Assembly (NCBI RefSeq): GCF_017094525.1
Contig: NZ_CP064788.1
Location: 2,651,030 to 2,715,029 of the forward strand
DNA: 64,000 nt
Direction: 5' to 3'
Origin: Halapricum desulfuricans
Lineage (GTDB): Archaea; Halobacteriota; Halobacteria; Halobacteriales; Haloarculaceae
Shown here: one piece after another, positions 34,355 to 43,281 of the stretch
Layout of the letters: the number at the start of each line of letters is the position of its first letter
Position numbering within the stretch: position 1 is the stretch's first letter
Translations under genes and position numbers: made by a program
Notes under the pieces: generated by a model
What the model was told of the DNA's origin: nothing
The model's database searches: none
Seen by the model: only the letters and a program-made list of their open reading frames with translations

Positions 34355-35554
34355 TCAGACGATCGGGACGAACCGGAACACGAGGAAGGCGGCGATCGTC
34401 GCGATCGACGGGACGAGATTCTGCATGAGTACGACTCTCGCGGTCGTCTTCGGTTCGAACAGTTCGTCCGCCGCCGGGATCTCCTCGCTCCGTTCTTCGC
34501 CGATCGGGCGGGTCTCGACGTCGGTGGGTGTGCCGGTCTCCCCGCCGACGGTCGGCGCGTCGTCGGCGGCGGTGAGCGCACCGACCGAGACGTCGGGCGT
34601 CTCCCCGTATACCGTCTCGCCGAGTGTGACCGTCCGCGTCGCCCGACCCCATCCCAGACCGACGATGCTCATCGTGGCGATGACGACGAAACTCGCCGGG
34701 ATCCCGATCGCCGAGAGCCCGGTCACGACGGTCGAACTGACGACGGCGACGACGATCGCCGCGAGCAGCGGCAGGTCGGTCAGGTCGTTGCCGACCGTGT
34801 CCATCGTCCGGCGGGCGATCGTGAACGCGCCGAGCCCGATCGCGCCGCCCGCGAGCAGGATCCCCTCCGTCTCGCCGAGCGATCCGCTGCCGACCAGCGG
34901 CGCGACCGCGTTCGCGACGTTCGAGGCCCCCGCGGCGAAGGCCATATAACAGCCGATCCCAACGACGACGACCGTCCCGAACACCTCCCGGGACGTCGTC
35001 TCCTCGCCCAGCCGCGGTCGCGGAAGCGCCCCGGTGCGATCGAGGACGAACAGCGATCCTCCGGACTGGTCAATCGCGAACCGCTCTACGAGCGTCGGAT
35101 AGAGATACCGCCCGATGACGCCGCTGACCCAGAAGGCGACGACCGGCGCGACCAGCCACCAGGCCACGATCTGCCCCATCGTGCTCCACTTGAGGGTGTG
35201 TTCGGCCAGTCCGAGCCCGGCGATCGCGCCGACGGCCGTCATCGACGTCGAGGCGGGTACGCCCGCGACGTTCGACAGAAAGAGCGCAAAGCCGACGAAA
35301 AACAACACGACAATGCTCACGACCATCGTGAACTCGGTCGTGACGATGTCCGATCCAAGGGTGTCGACGACCTCTCGGCCAACGGTCAGCCCGCCGGCCA
35401 GCGCGAACACCGTCATGAGCGCCGCCGCGCCGAGTTTCGAGATCGTCCCCGCCCCGACCGCCGGCCCGAACGCTACGCCCGTCGAGGACCCGCCGATGTT
35501 GAAGCCGACGAAGGCGGCGACGAGGATGCCGACTGCGAACAGTACCCCGTCCAT
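34355..35554 (-). CDS. pit: Inorganic phosphate transporter, PiT family
   Basis: The 399-residue membrane protein carries the two PiT repeats: FNIGGSSTGVAFGPAVGAG near the N-terminus and GASNVANAVAPLVGSGS in the second half. About ten TM helices are visible, with a central soluble loop and a long acidic segment before the last helix. PiT proteins cotransport phosphate with cations. No PhoU-type gene is adjacent. The first repeat has lost the usual Asp of the AND motif (GFNIGG), which may affect cation choice. Confidence 0.87.
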   Translation of the reverse strand: MDGVLFAVGILVAAFVGFNIGGSSTGVAFGPAVGAGTISKLGAAALMTVFALAGGLTVGREVVDTLGSDIVTTEFTMVVSIVVLFFVGFALFLSNVAGVPASTSMTAVGAIAGLGLAEHTLKWSTMGQIVAWWLVAPVVAFWVSGVIGRYLYPTLVERFAIDQSGGSLFVLDRTGALPRPRLGEETTSREVFGTVVVVGIGCYMAFAAGASNVANAVAPLVGSGSLGETEGILLAGGAIGLGAFTIARRTMDTVGNDLTDLPLLAAIVVAVVSSTVVTGLSAIGIPASFVVIATMSIVGLGWGRATRTVTLGETVYGETPDVSVGALTAADDAPTVGGETGTPTDVETRPIGEERSEEIPAADELFEPKTTARVVLMQNLVPSIATIAAFLVFRFVPIV

Positions 35555-35696
35555 CGTATGCGATGACAGGGCAACCGGCGGCTAAACTGTGACGCATCGA
35601 TCTGAGAAGTGCTAATCGACACAATGCGCGACTGCGAGCGGACCGACCTGACGTATCAGATTCACAGACAGGGCAGTTAATACCGCGCCGTACATA

Positions 35697-35964
35697 ATGA
35701 TTAATCGTAACGGATAAAGTAACGCTCAGTGAAAGCCAGTCGGTCCTCAGCGAACTCACATACCCGGTTGATCGGACTGTCGCAGCGGACGAGTTCGCCG
35801 AAGTCACCTTGCAACTGGCCGACGGAGAGAGGAACCTCGGCGAATTGATCTCACAGACGACCAGCGAGACGTTCGACACCCCCCGTGACCTCGAAACCGA
35901 ACTCCACAACGTCCTGCCACGCGAGGCAGTCGGGGAACCGTTCCAATCCGAAGGTGAAGGATAA
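35697..35964 (+). pseudogene. DUF5789-like small protein with a possible +1 frameshift after codon 4
   Basis: From 35707 an 85-codon frame reads VTDKVTLSESQSVLSELTYP and continues to PREAVGEPFQSEGEG, which looks like a small conserved haloarchaeal protein of the DUF5789 type. The frame has no ATG, GTG or TTG at its beginning. ATG at 35697 is one base out of frame and ends after six codons. Removing one A in CGTAACGG would join them as MINRTDKVTLSE. A TATA-like AGTTAATACC sits about 20 bases upstream of this ATG. It is either a fresh frameshift or a sequencing error. Confidence 0.6.
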
Positions 35965-36005
35965 CAATCTAGTCGAGCTTGGATTCGCTGCTCGCGGCAA
36001 AAGTA

Positions 36006-36087
36006 CGCCAGGACTGGGATTTGAACCCAGAATCCCGAAAGGGAACACGCTTTCCAGGCGTGCGCCTTACCGTTCGGCCATCCTGGC
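36006..36087 (-). tRNA. tRNA-Ser(GGA)
   Basis: The 82-base gene has acceptor GCCAGGA/TCCTGGC with discriminator G, anticodon stem CACGC/GCGTG with loop CTGGAAA, a long variable arm (TCCC-TTTC-GGGA) as expected for serine, and T-arm CTGGG-TTCAAAT-CCCAG. The anticodon GGA reads UCC and UCU. No gene is seen in the 247 bases between it and radA. Confidence 0.95.
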
Positions 36088-36334
36088 TCGTTCGAATCGT
36101 GAGTCTCCCGTCGATTAAGGGCTTTCGTTATCCGGCGACTGATTGGATACTCGCGGGCCGCCGCTCCGCCACACGCGAGTCGTTCCCAACCCCCTGTCTT
36201 CGGATCGAAACCAACCTACGTATTGCGATTACGGCCCGTTCCGTTCACTTTCACTCCGGGGCTAGATACGAACGCGGCGCCGGAGCGCGCTCGACACGAA
36301 ACGAGGGTCGGGACGGAAACCAGTGATACCGGCG

Positions 36335-37384
36335 CTACTCGGCCATCAGGCCGCCTTCCTCGACGCGCATGACCGCCTCGCCGTCCGGCAGGTTCGGCGC
36401 GTCGACCAGCTTGACGATCCGCTTGTTGTTCTTCGACTTCCGGAGGTACATCCGGAACGTCGAGGTGTGGCCGAGGATGTTGCCACCGATCGGCTGGGTC
36501 GGATCGCCGAAGAACGAATCGGGATTGGAAGCGACCTGATTGGTGACGACGACGGCGGTGTTGTTGAGGTCGCCGACCCGCATCAGGTCGTGCAGGTGCT
36601 TGTTGAGTTTCTGCTGGCGCTCGGCGAGTTCGCCACGACCGACGTACTCCGCGCGGAAGTGGGCTGTCAGTGAGTCGACCGCGAGCAGCCGGACCGGGAA
36701 CTCGTCGTCCTGGGACTCGCTGGCGATCTCCTGGGCCTTCTCGGCCAGCAGGATCTGGTGGTTGGAGTTGAACGCCTTCGCGACGTGGATCTTGTCGAGC
36801 ATCGACTCGACGAGTTCCTCAACGAGCGCTTCGTCACCGGCGTCAGCGTCGTCCGCCTCCTCGACGATCCCGTGCAGGACCATCGTCGCCTCGATGGTCT
36901 CGTCATCGAGCCCGTTGACCATCTGCTCGATCCGCTCGGGTCGGAACGTGTCCTCGCTGTCGATGAAGATCGCGCTGCCCTCCAGTCCGCCGTGTTCGGC
37001 CGGCAACTGGACGGTTACAGCCAGCTGGTGGGTCACCTGGGACTTGCCGGCCCCGAACTCGCCGTAGACTTCGGTGATCGACTGGGTCTCGACGCCGCCG
37101 CCAAGCAACTCGTCGACCTCCTCGACGCCCCAGGAGAGCTTGCCGATCTGCTCGCGCCGCTCGAGGACCGTCGCACCGCTCTCGAACCCGCCGATGTCGG
37201 CGGCCTCGCGGGCGGCCTGAATGATGTCCGCCGCCGACGATTCGCCGACGTCGGCCGTGTTCGACAACTCGCCCGGCGAAGCGACTGCGATCCCCTGGTA
37301 GGACTCGTATCCGTTCTCGCGCAACTTTTCGGCTGTCGCCGGGCCGACGCCCGGCAGGTCTTCGAGGTCTTCGGTCGCTGCCAT
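36335..37384 (-). CDS. radA: DNA repair and recombination protein RadA
   Basis: The 349-residue archaeal RecA/Rad51 recombinase has an N-terminal helix-hairpin-helix domain ([12 protein letters not shown]), Walker A GEFGAGKS (108-115), Walker B LLAVDS and the L2-region [14 protein letters not shown]. It forms filaments on single-stranded DNA and drives strand exchange. The start at 37384 ([14 protein letters not shown]) is chosen from the family; a TATA-like TTTATG lies about 25 bases upstream. No intein is present. Confidence 0.97.
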   Translation of the reverse strand: MAATEDLEDLPGVGPATAEKLRENGYESYQGIAVASPGELSNTADVGESSAADIIQAAREAADIGGFESGATVLERREQIGKLSWGVEEVDELLGGGVETQSITEVYGEFGAGKSQVTHQLAVTVQLPAEHGGLEGSAIFIDSEDTFRPERIEQMVNGLDDETIEATMVLHGIVEEADDADAGDEALVEELVESMLDKIHVAKAFNSNHQILLAEKAQEIASESQDDEFPVRLLAVDSLTAHFRAEYVGRGELAERQQKLNKHLHDLMRVGDLNNTAVVVTNQVASNPDSFFGDPTQPIGGNILGHTSTFRMYLRKSKNNKRIVKLVDAPNLPDGEAVMRVEEGGLMAE

Positions 37385-37515
37385 ACCCCTCGCTTGTATC
37401 GGATGGGTCATAAACCCTCGTTAACAGCAGACTGAAAGTGAAAGCGCATGACGTAAGTCCCACGGTTCGTGCTCGAATCGCCGGGTTTAGGTGAGAAGGC
37501 GACGGGACGAGACCG

Positions 37516-38127
37516 TCACTCCCAGGGGTGTCCGTCGTCTTCGGGCCAGAGCGGATACCAGTAGGCTTCGTCGGCTTCGAGGTCGAGTTCGCCGTCGAGC
37601 ACGCTCTGGAGTTTGAACTCGGCGCTCGAATCGCGCTCGCGCTTGCCGGGCAGCGGCGCGAACGGATAGTATGCCCCCCGGCGGAACGAGTACACCCAGT
37701 AGACAGAGCGGTCCTCGGTGGGGTGCTCGAAGGCGAACAGCGCCGCGAGCAGCCGCGAGCCGTACCCCTGTTCGATGAGTTCGTCGGCGGCGAAGTGGAT
37801 GCTCGTCACCAGGTCCTCGAAGGTATCGTCTTCGAGGACGACCCAGTGGTAGCCGTGGCCGTCCTCGACGAACTCGGCGGTCGTGCCCGTCTCGGCCTCG
37901 CCGGCCCGCAGAATCGCCTCGACGTTCTCCAGCGCGTCGGTGAAGTCCGTGCTGTCGACGGCGGCGAAACACAGCGCGGCGTCGCCGGTCGGCGCGTAGT
38001 CCAGATCGGCCTCCATTGTCACGTACGCGGTACTCATCCCCCAGAGGTCGTCGGGATCGGCGTCCCGGGTCGCGTCGGCCTCGGCCTTGAGCCCGAGCGC
38101 CTGCTTGAGCCCGTCGAACAGTCCCAT
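37516..38127 (-). CDS. pspAB: PspA-associated protein PspAB
   Basis: The 203-residue soluble protein starts MGLFDGLKQALGLKAEADAT and contains MSTAYVTMEADL, FAAVDSTDF, YWVYSFRRGAYYPFAP and the C-terminal EAYWYPLWP, which I recognise as the haloarchaeal PspAB family named for its association with PspA-type membrane-stress proteins. No pspA gene lies in the window. It is likely cytoplasmic. The start at 38127 is the usual one for the family. Confidence 0.75.
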   Translation of the reverse strand: MGLFDGLKQALGLKAEADATRDADPDDLWGMSTAYVTMEADLDYAPTGDAALCFAAVDSTDFTDALENVEAILRAGEAETGTTAEFVEDGHGYHWVVLEDDTFEDLVTSIHFAADELIEQGYGSRLLAALFAFEHPTEDRSVYWVYSFRRGAYYPFAPLPGKRERDSSAEFKLQSVLDGELDLEADEAYWYPLWPEDDGHPWE

Positions 38128-38170
38128 GGCTGTCGGTTCGGCCGTGTGCTATATACATTCGACGGGTGAC

Positions 38171-38719
38171 CTACAGTTCGAACGCAAGCCTGTCCCCGGC
38201 TTCGACGCCCCGGTCTGCCGTCCACCCGTAGGCGACTTCGAGGACGTACTGTCCGCGACCCGGATACCGCTGGTCGTTCCCGTCTTCGTCGGGGGCCGGC
38301 ACAGGCGCGTGACGGATCGCTGTGATCGTCTTCTCGCTGTCGGCGTAGACGATGTCGATCCCGAAATCCATCCGCCGCATGACGAACGAGCGATCCGCGA
38401 CGCCGTCGAAAACGAACAGCATGCCGCGGTCGACCGGCAGCGTTTCCGTCCCGCTGAGACCCCGATATCGAAGCTCCGGGGTGTCCGCGATCGCTGCCGT
38501 CACCTCCCCGAGCGACTCCCGGTCCGGTGTCAGCGCACGAACCGTCGTGGTCTCGTAGCCTCGGTGAACGCTCGAGGCGGTCGCCGGACCGGACGTGCCG
38601 GCGCTCGTCGATCGGTTCGCCGTCGATTCCGCGTCCGTCCGTTCGGACTCACGACTGGCACAGCCTGCCAGCACCGCGACGCCGGCCCCGACCCCTCGAA
38701 GATACGTCCGGCGGTCCAT
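38171..38719 (-). CDS. DUF192-domain lipoprotein, Tat-type signal
   Basis: The 182-residue protein begins MDRRTYLRGVGAGVAVLAGC, a twin-arginine signal ending in a lipobox (LAGC), so it should be exported folded and lipid-anchored. After a Ser/Thr-rich linker, residues 60-182 form a DUF192 domain with RYRGLSGTETLP, GMLFVF, FVMRRMDFGIDIVYAD and YVLEVAYGW. The function of DUF192 is not established. It is adjacent to but not overlapping pspAB. Confidence 0.85.
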   Translation of the reverse strand: MDRRTYLRGVGAGVAVLAGCASRESERTDAESTANRSTSAGTSGPATASSVHRGYETTTVRALTPDRESLGEVTAAIADTPELRYRGLSGTETLPVDRGMLFVFDGVADRSFVMRRMDFGIDIVYADSEKTITAIRHAPVPAPDEDGNDQRYPGRGQYVLEVAYGWTADRGVEAGDRLAFEL

Positions 38720-38770
38720 GGGTCGGGTTCGACCGCCACCGTCAAGACAGCGGCGGTCGCTCTATCACGC

Positions 38771-39229
38771 ATGGAGTTCACGCCGGACGAACTCGCCGGG
38801 ATCGTCGACCTGTTCGGCGCGCTTGACCGGTCGGCGCTCCAGCGGGCCTGCGTCGAACTCGCCTACAAGCGCGGCGCGGACCGCGAGCCTGCGGGTTTCG
38901 ACGACGCCATCGACGCGGCTGTCGCCGACTACCACCTGCTGGTCCTGGACGACGAGTTGCTGGTACCGGGACCGATCGCGTTCCCCGAATTGCCCGAGGG
39001 CGCGACCGACCTCCCGCACATCCTCGATGTCGAGTCACGGACGATCGATCGCGACCGGCTGGCCGAGGCCGCTCAGCGGCGGTTTCGAGCTGACGCCGCG
39101 GCGGCCGTCGAGGCCGGCGACCGCGAGCGCATCGAACACCTGCTCGACGTCAGTTACGAACTCGAGGTCTGGGCACCGGTCGAACTCGCGCAGGCGCGAC
39201 GCCGACTAGACGACGCGCTCGGGGAGTGA
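38771..39229 (+). CDS. Conserved haloarchaeal protein of unknown function
   Basis: The 152-residue acidic protein begins MEFTPDELAGIVDLFGALDR and ends with a helical segment ELAQARRRLDDALGE. It has no cysteine cluster or TM helix. The start at 38771 is supported by an immediately preceding intergenic gap from the divergent lipoprotein gene and by coding character. It precedes a Nudix gene by about 40 bases on the same strand, so the two may be cotranscribed. Confidence 0.75.
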   Translation: MEFTPDELAGIVDLFGALDRSALQRACVELAYKRGADREPAGFDDAIDAAVADYHLLVLDDELLVPGPIAFPELPEGATDLPHILDVESRTIDRDRLAEAAQRRFRADAAAAVEAGDRERIEHLLDVSYELEVWAPVELAQARRRLDDALGE

Positions 39230-39271
39230 CCTTGCCGGACGAATTATTAGTGCTCGCGTCCGAGTACCGGT

Positions 39272-39871
39272 ATGGACCTGGGGCCGATCCGCGAGTACGA
39301 TCCTGCCGACCTCGACGGGGACGCCCGAGAGGCGTCGGTGTTGCTCCCGATCGTCGATCGGCCAACGGGCCCGCACTTGCTGTTCACCAAACGCGCCGAC
39401 CACCTCGAGAATCATCCCGGACAGATGAGCTTTCCCGGCGGCCGCCGCGAACCCGAAGACGACGACAGGGTCGAGACCGCGCTCCGGGAGGCCAGAGAGG
39501 AGATCGGGCTCCGGCCGATCGAAGCACGACTGCACGGCCGTCTGGACGACCTCGAAACCGTCTCGGCGTACGTCGTCCGACCCTACGTCGGGACGATCCC
39601 CGACCGGTCGTACACGCCAAACGACGGCGAGGTGGCCGAGATCACGGTCCTGCCACTCTCGGGCATCCTCGACTCCGACAACCACGAGAGCGAGTGTCGC
39701 GATCACCCACAGTACGGGGAGATCCAGCTGCACTACTTCACCGTCGACGGCTACACCGTCTGGGGGGCGACGGCCGACATCCTCGTGCAGTTTCTTGAAC
39801 TCGCGACTGACTGGCGTGCCCCCGCCGAACCCGACTGTGCGGCAAGCCACGAGACCGATCTCACGACGTGA
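39272..39871 (+). CDS. Nudix hydrolase, CoA-pyrophosphatase type
   Basis: The 199-residue protein has a complete Nudix box GGRREPEDDDRVETALREAR followed by EEIGL. Just upstream is LLFTKRADHLENHPGQMSFP, the motif that marks the NudL/coenzyme A pyrophosphatase group. It probably cleaves CoA or acyl-CoA to phosphopantetheine and 3',5'-ADP, as a housecleaning enzyme. The Mg-binding glutamates are present. It is convergent with a small Hsp20-type gene. Confidence 0.87.
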   Translation: MDLGPIREYDPADLDGDAREASVLLPIVDRPTGPHLLFTKRADHLENHPGQMSFPGGRREPEDDDRVETALREAREEIGLRPIEARLHGRLDDLETVSAYVVRPYVGTIPDRSYTPNDGEVAEITVLPLSGILDSDNHESECRDHPQYGEIQLHYFTVDGYTVWGATADILVQFLELATDWRAPAEPDCAASHETDLTT

Positions 39872-39877
39872 TTCGGT

Positions 39878-40297
39878 TCACGCTTCGTCTTCTGTGTCGC
39901 TGTCCGGGGACTCCGCTTCGTCGGCTTTCGGCACCTCGACCCGAAGCGTCCCGTTGTCGTGCAGCGTCGCGGTCGCGCCCTCGGCCTCGATCGCCGCGTC
40001 GTCCGGGAGCGTCACGGTCCCGTCCAGCGACAGCCCGCGACCGGGCAGCACCATCTCGAAGTGCTCGTAGACCTCCCGGAACCGGTCGACCCGCACGTCG
40101 ATCGTCCGACCGCTCAGTCGGACCTGCACGTCGCTGCTGGTCGCACCCGGCGCGTCGAACACGGCCAGATACGCGTCGTCGCTCTCAAGCAGATCCACCG
40201 GGAGCGGCGTCCGTTCCTGTGCCTGTCCCATCGCCCGGCCGACGTTCTCGAGCACGGCGTTGCTGATCGTCTTCCCCACGTCTCGAATCGAGGTCAT
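39878..40297 (-). CDS. Hsp20/alpha-crystallin-like protein
   Basis: The 139-residue protein contains a beta-sandwich region (LPVDLLESDDAYLAVFDAPG, VQVRLSGRTIDVRVDRF, TATLHDNGTLRVEVPK) resembling the alpha-crystallin domain, with an acidic C-terminal tail. It lacks the usual C-terminal IXI motif. It may be a small chaperone or a related scaffold. A second, more typical Hsp20 gene is at 54195. Confidence 0.75.
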   Translation of the reverse strand: MTSIRDVGKTISNAVLENVGRAMGQAQERTPLPVDLLESDDAYLAVFDAPGATSSDVQVRLSGRTIDVRVDRFREVYEHFEMVLPGRGLSLDGTVTLPDDAAIEAEGATATLHDNGTLRVEVPKADEAESPDSDTEDEA

Positions 40298-40597
40298 ACG
40301 TCTCCTTGGGACGGTAGCGTCTTAGGGGTTATGTCCTCGGCAGAACGACAGGACTGTTCGGGGCCCGGCAGTTCGAGAGTCGCGTAGCGATCTGCGGACT
40401 TCGCCCGTGAAGCCGACCTCGGTCAGTATGACTGTATACGTCATGCAAGCAAGCCGACTTCCCTGGAGTGGAACCGGATTTGAGTCAGCGCCCGGGACAG
40501 CAATCGAGAATTAATAAACCCTGTGCTGATATGAACGTTTAACTCCAATCTAGCGAAGATATTTTGAGCCAGGGGTGGTTTCGGGTGAGTAACTACA
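40298..40597. other. 300-bp non-coding interval upstream of the Fic gene
   Basis: No convincing gene, RNA or repeat is visible. The right half is AT-richer than the surroundings (GAATTAATAAACCC, GAACGTTTAACTCC, AGATATTTTGAGCC) and probably carries the Fic promoter, with GTTTAACTCC a reasonable TATA element. The change in base composition fits an acquired segment that includes the Fic gene. Confidence 0.4.
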
Positions 40598-41752
40598 ATG
40601 CCCACCGAGGAGCTACCCGAGCGGGCACCCGGCAAATACGTCCCGTTCGGACAGCAGTCGTACTACCTTCCGGAAGAGCTGCCGCCGTCGCGTGAGATCG
40701 AACTCGGCCCGAAGTTTCACGAAACGCTCCAGGACGCGATCTACCAGCTCGGTCGACTGGAGGGAATCAGCGAAGAGACGGACGCGAGCCCCATCGTTTA
40801 CACCTCTCTAGTGCGGCGTGAGGCCGTCGAGTCGGTACTCATCGAAGGTGCGGACCTCGAACTCGAAGACCTGTTTCGACCCTCGGACATCGATCGCGGT
40901 GAAACGACCAGAGACCTCCGCGAGGGGTTGAACTACGAGAAAGCAGTCAAAGAAGGGGCGAACCGCGTCACCGAAACCGGCGGGATATCTATCGAGTTGA
41001 TCCATGGCCTCCACGAAACGATCATGGCGGGCGTCCGCGACGAGGGAGATGAAACCGGCAGATTCCGGTCACAGCCGGTACACATTCCGCCACCCGAGCC
41101 CCATCGCGCACCGTTCATCCCGCCCGCCCCTAGCCATGTTCCCGGGCTCATGGACAACCTCGTAACCTACATCAAGCAGGGCGGCCCCTACCACGATCTC
41201 GTTGACCTCGGAATCGTCCACTACCAGTTCGAGACGATCCACCCTTACGGCGACGGGAACGGTCGGATCGGTCGACTGCTAATCACGCTGCAACTTGTCC
41301 AGCAGGGGTACCTGAGCGATCCCTACCTCTATCCCAGCGCGTACTTCAACGAGCACAAAATCGAGTACGTCAAACTACTGCGGGCGGTGAGCGAAGACGG
41401 TGCCTGGGAGCAGTGGCTTCACTTTTTCGTTGACGGCATCCGCCAGCAGGCCGCCGACGCGGTGGCGAGGACCGACGAACTTCGCGGATTGCGCCAGGAG
41501 TACGACGCGCGGTACGGCCACGAGAAGACCGCAACCGACCGCCTCGCAATGCGCCTCTTCCAGTATCCCTATGTGACGACCAACGACGTGGAGGAACTGC
41601 TTGACGTGTCTCATCAGACGGCCCGGAACGCGATTACGGAGCTAGAGCAAGACGGTGTGCTTCAGGAGACAACTGGCAAGAAACGTTATCAGGAATTTAA
41701 AGCGGTGGACATCTTCGACATTCTGACGCGGTCGTTCGGGAACGAGTCGTGA
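40598..41752 (+). CDS. Fic-family AMP transferase with C-terminal winged helix
   Basis: The 384-residue protein has an N-terminal Fic_N region, the Fic core motif HPYGDGNGRIGR (a Tyr in place of the usual Phe in HPFxDGNGR) and a C-terminal DNA-binding helix-turn-helix (VTTNDVEELLDVSHQTARNA). The segment SVLIEG about 150 residues before the core fits the (S/T)xxxE(G/N) inhibitory helix of class II Fic proteins, so the enzyme is probably self-inhibited. Fic enzymes usually transfer AMP to a protein hydroxyl. No partner antitoxin gene is needed or seen. Confidence 0.88.
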   Translation: MPTEELPERAPGKYVPFGQQSYYLPEELPPSREIELGPKFHETLQDAIYQLGRLEGISEETDASPIVYTSLVRREAVESVLIEGADLELEDLFRPSDIDRGETTRDLREGLNYEKAVKEGANRVTETGGISIELIHGLHETIMAGVRDEGDETGRFRSQPVHIPPPEPHRAPFIPPAPSHVPGLMDNLVTYIKQGGPYHDLVDLGIVHYQFETIHPYGDGNGRIGRLLITLQLVQQGYLSDPYLYPSAYFNEHKIEYVKLLRAVSEDGAWEQWLHFFVDGIRQQAADAVARTDELRGLRQEYDARYGHEKTATDRLAMRLFQYPYVTTNDVEELLDVSHQTARNAITELEQDGVLQETTGKKRYQEFKAVDIFDILTRSFGNES

Positions 41753-41790
41753 GCGGCAGATTAGGTAAGGCTATTCACACTTCCCGTGTG

Positions 41791-43176
41791 TCACCGTCGG
41801 TCGGCGGCCAGTTCGTCAGCGAGCCCGGTGTATTCGGCGGGCGTCAGCGCTTTCAGTTCCTCGCGTACGGCTTCCGGGACGTCCATGTCCTCGAATCGCT
41901 CCCGGAAGTCCGCGAGCGAGACGCGCCGGCCGCGCGTGAGGTCTTTCACCCGCTCGTAGGCGTCGTCGTAGCCCTCCCGCCGGAGGATCGTCTGGACGGC
42001 CTCGCCGATCACCTCCGGGTTGGCCCGCAGGTCCTCGGCCATGACGTCCTCGTTCGGCGTGACCTTCCCCAGTCCGGTCTGGAGTTTGTCGTAGCCGATC
42101 AGACAGTGTGCCAGCGCCGCGCCGACGTTGCGCTTGACCGTCGAATCCGACAGGTCGCGCTGGAGCCGGGAGTGAGTGACGTAATCGCCCAGGAAGGTTA
42201 GATCGGAGTTGGCCTTCGAGAGGTTGCCTTCGCTGTTCTCGAAGTCGATCGGGTTGACCTTGTGCGGCATCGTCGAGGAGCCGGTCTCGCCCTCGCGGGT
42301 CTGCTGGCCGAGATACCGGTCGGAGATATACAGCCACATGTCCCGATCGAGGTCCAGCAGGACGTTGTTCGCCCCTCGAAGCGCGTCGAACAGCGCCTGG
42401 AGGTCGTCGCCGGGGTTGACCTGCGTCGTGAGCGGTTCGTGTTCCAGCCCCAGCGAGGCCACGAACGACTCGGCGAAGGCGGGCCAGTCGACCTCGGGAT
42501 AGGCGGCGTGGTGGGCGGCGTAGGTCCCGGAGGCCCCGGCGAGCTTGCCCGAGAGGTCGTCGGTCGCACGCTCGATCCGGCCGATCGCGCGCCCCAGCCG
42601 CGAGGCGTAGACGGCCATCTCCTTGCCGAAGGTCGTCGGCGTCGCGGGCTGGCCGTGAGTCCGCGCGAGCATCGGGACCGCCCGGTTTGCCCGGGCGAGT
42701 TCGGCCAGCGCGTCGCGGACGGCGCGCAGCTCCGGGAGGAGCACGTCCTCGATGGCCGGGCCGAGCAGGAGCCGGTACGCGAGGTTGTTGACGTCCTCGC
42801 TGGTCAGCCCGAAGTGGATCCAGTTGTCGATCGCCAGCCCCTCGGGCAGGCCCTCGCGGACGAAGTACTCGACGGCCTTGACGTCGTGGTTGGTCGCCGG
42901 GTAGTCCCCGTAGCCCGTCGTCTCCAGTCGCTTGACGATCTCCGCGTCGCTCTCGTCGAACTCCTCGTACAGCGCCTGCAGGTGCGCGCGCTGGTCGTCG
43001 GTGAGTTCGAGCGGCGTGGCCTCGAGGTCGGCGAGCGCGAGGAGGTACTCGACCTCGACCTCGACGCGAGCGCCGATCAGCGCCTGCTCGCTGGCGTACG
43101 GCACCAGCGGCTCGGTGTATCGGGCGTAGCGACCGTCCAGCGGCGAGACGGCCTGGAGTGCGGACCGGTCTGTCAT
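41791..43176 (-). CDS. purB: Adenylosuccinate lyase
   Basis: The 461-residue enzyme of purine synthesis cleaves SAICAR and adenylosuccinate. It has the fumarase-superfamily signature SSTMPHKVNPIDFEN, the conserved ARTHGQPATPTTFGKE and the N-terminal SPLDGRY. The start at 43176 (MTDRSALQAVSPLDGRY) fits the family; an earlier ATG would add residues across the intergenic space. It is convergent with the Fic gene and stands alone. Confidence 0.96.
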   Translation of the reverse strand: MTDRSALQAVSPLDGRYARYTEPLVPYASEQALIGARVEVEVEYLLALADLEATPLELTDDQRAHLQALYEEFDESDAEIVKRLETTGYGDYPATNHDVKAVEYFVREGLPEGLAIDNWIHFGLTSEDVNNLAYRLLLGPAIEDVLLPELRAVRDALAELARANRAVPMLARTHGQPATPTTFGKEMAVYASRLGRAIGRIERATDDLSGKLAGASGTYAAHHAAYPEVDWPAFAESFVASLGLEHEPLTTQVNPGDDLQALFDALRGANNVLLDLDRDMWLYISDRYLGQQTREGETGSSTMPHKVNPIDFENSEGNLSKANSDLTFLGDYVTHSRLQRDLSDSTVKRNVGAALAHCLIGYDKLQTGLGKVTPNEDVMAEDLRANPEVIGEAVQTILRREGYDDAYERVKDLTRGRRVSLADFRERFEDMDVPEAVREELKALTPAEYTGLADELAADRR

Positions 43177-43281
43177 GGCTGTGGCTCCGCGGCAGATCCG
43201 CAAAAGCGTGCCGAAACGCGATACCCGCGTCCGTTCCGACCGCGGGGCCAGCACAGCCGTCTCGGCACATCCGGCTCTCGG

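Noticed and set aside
36088-36334. Possible small gene between tRNA-Ser and radA
   Set aside because: No frame has coding character; the interval holds only the likely tRNA promoter (CCCTTAATCG on the minus strand near 36117).
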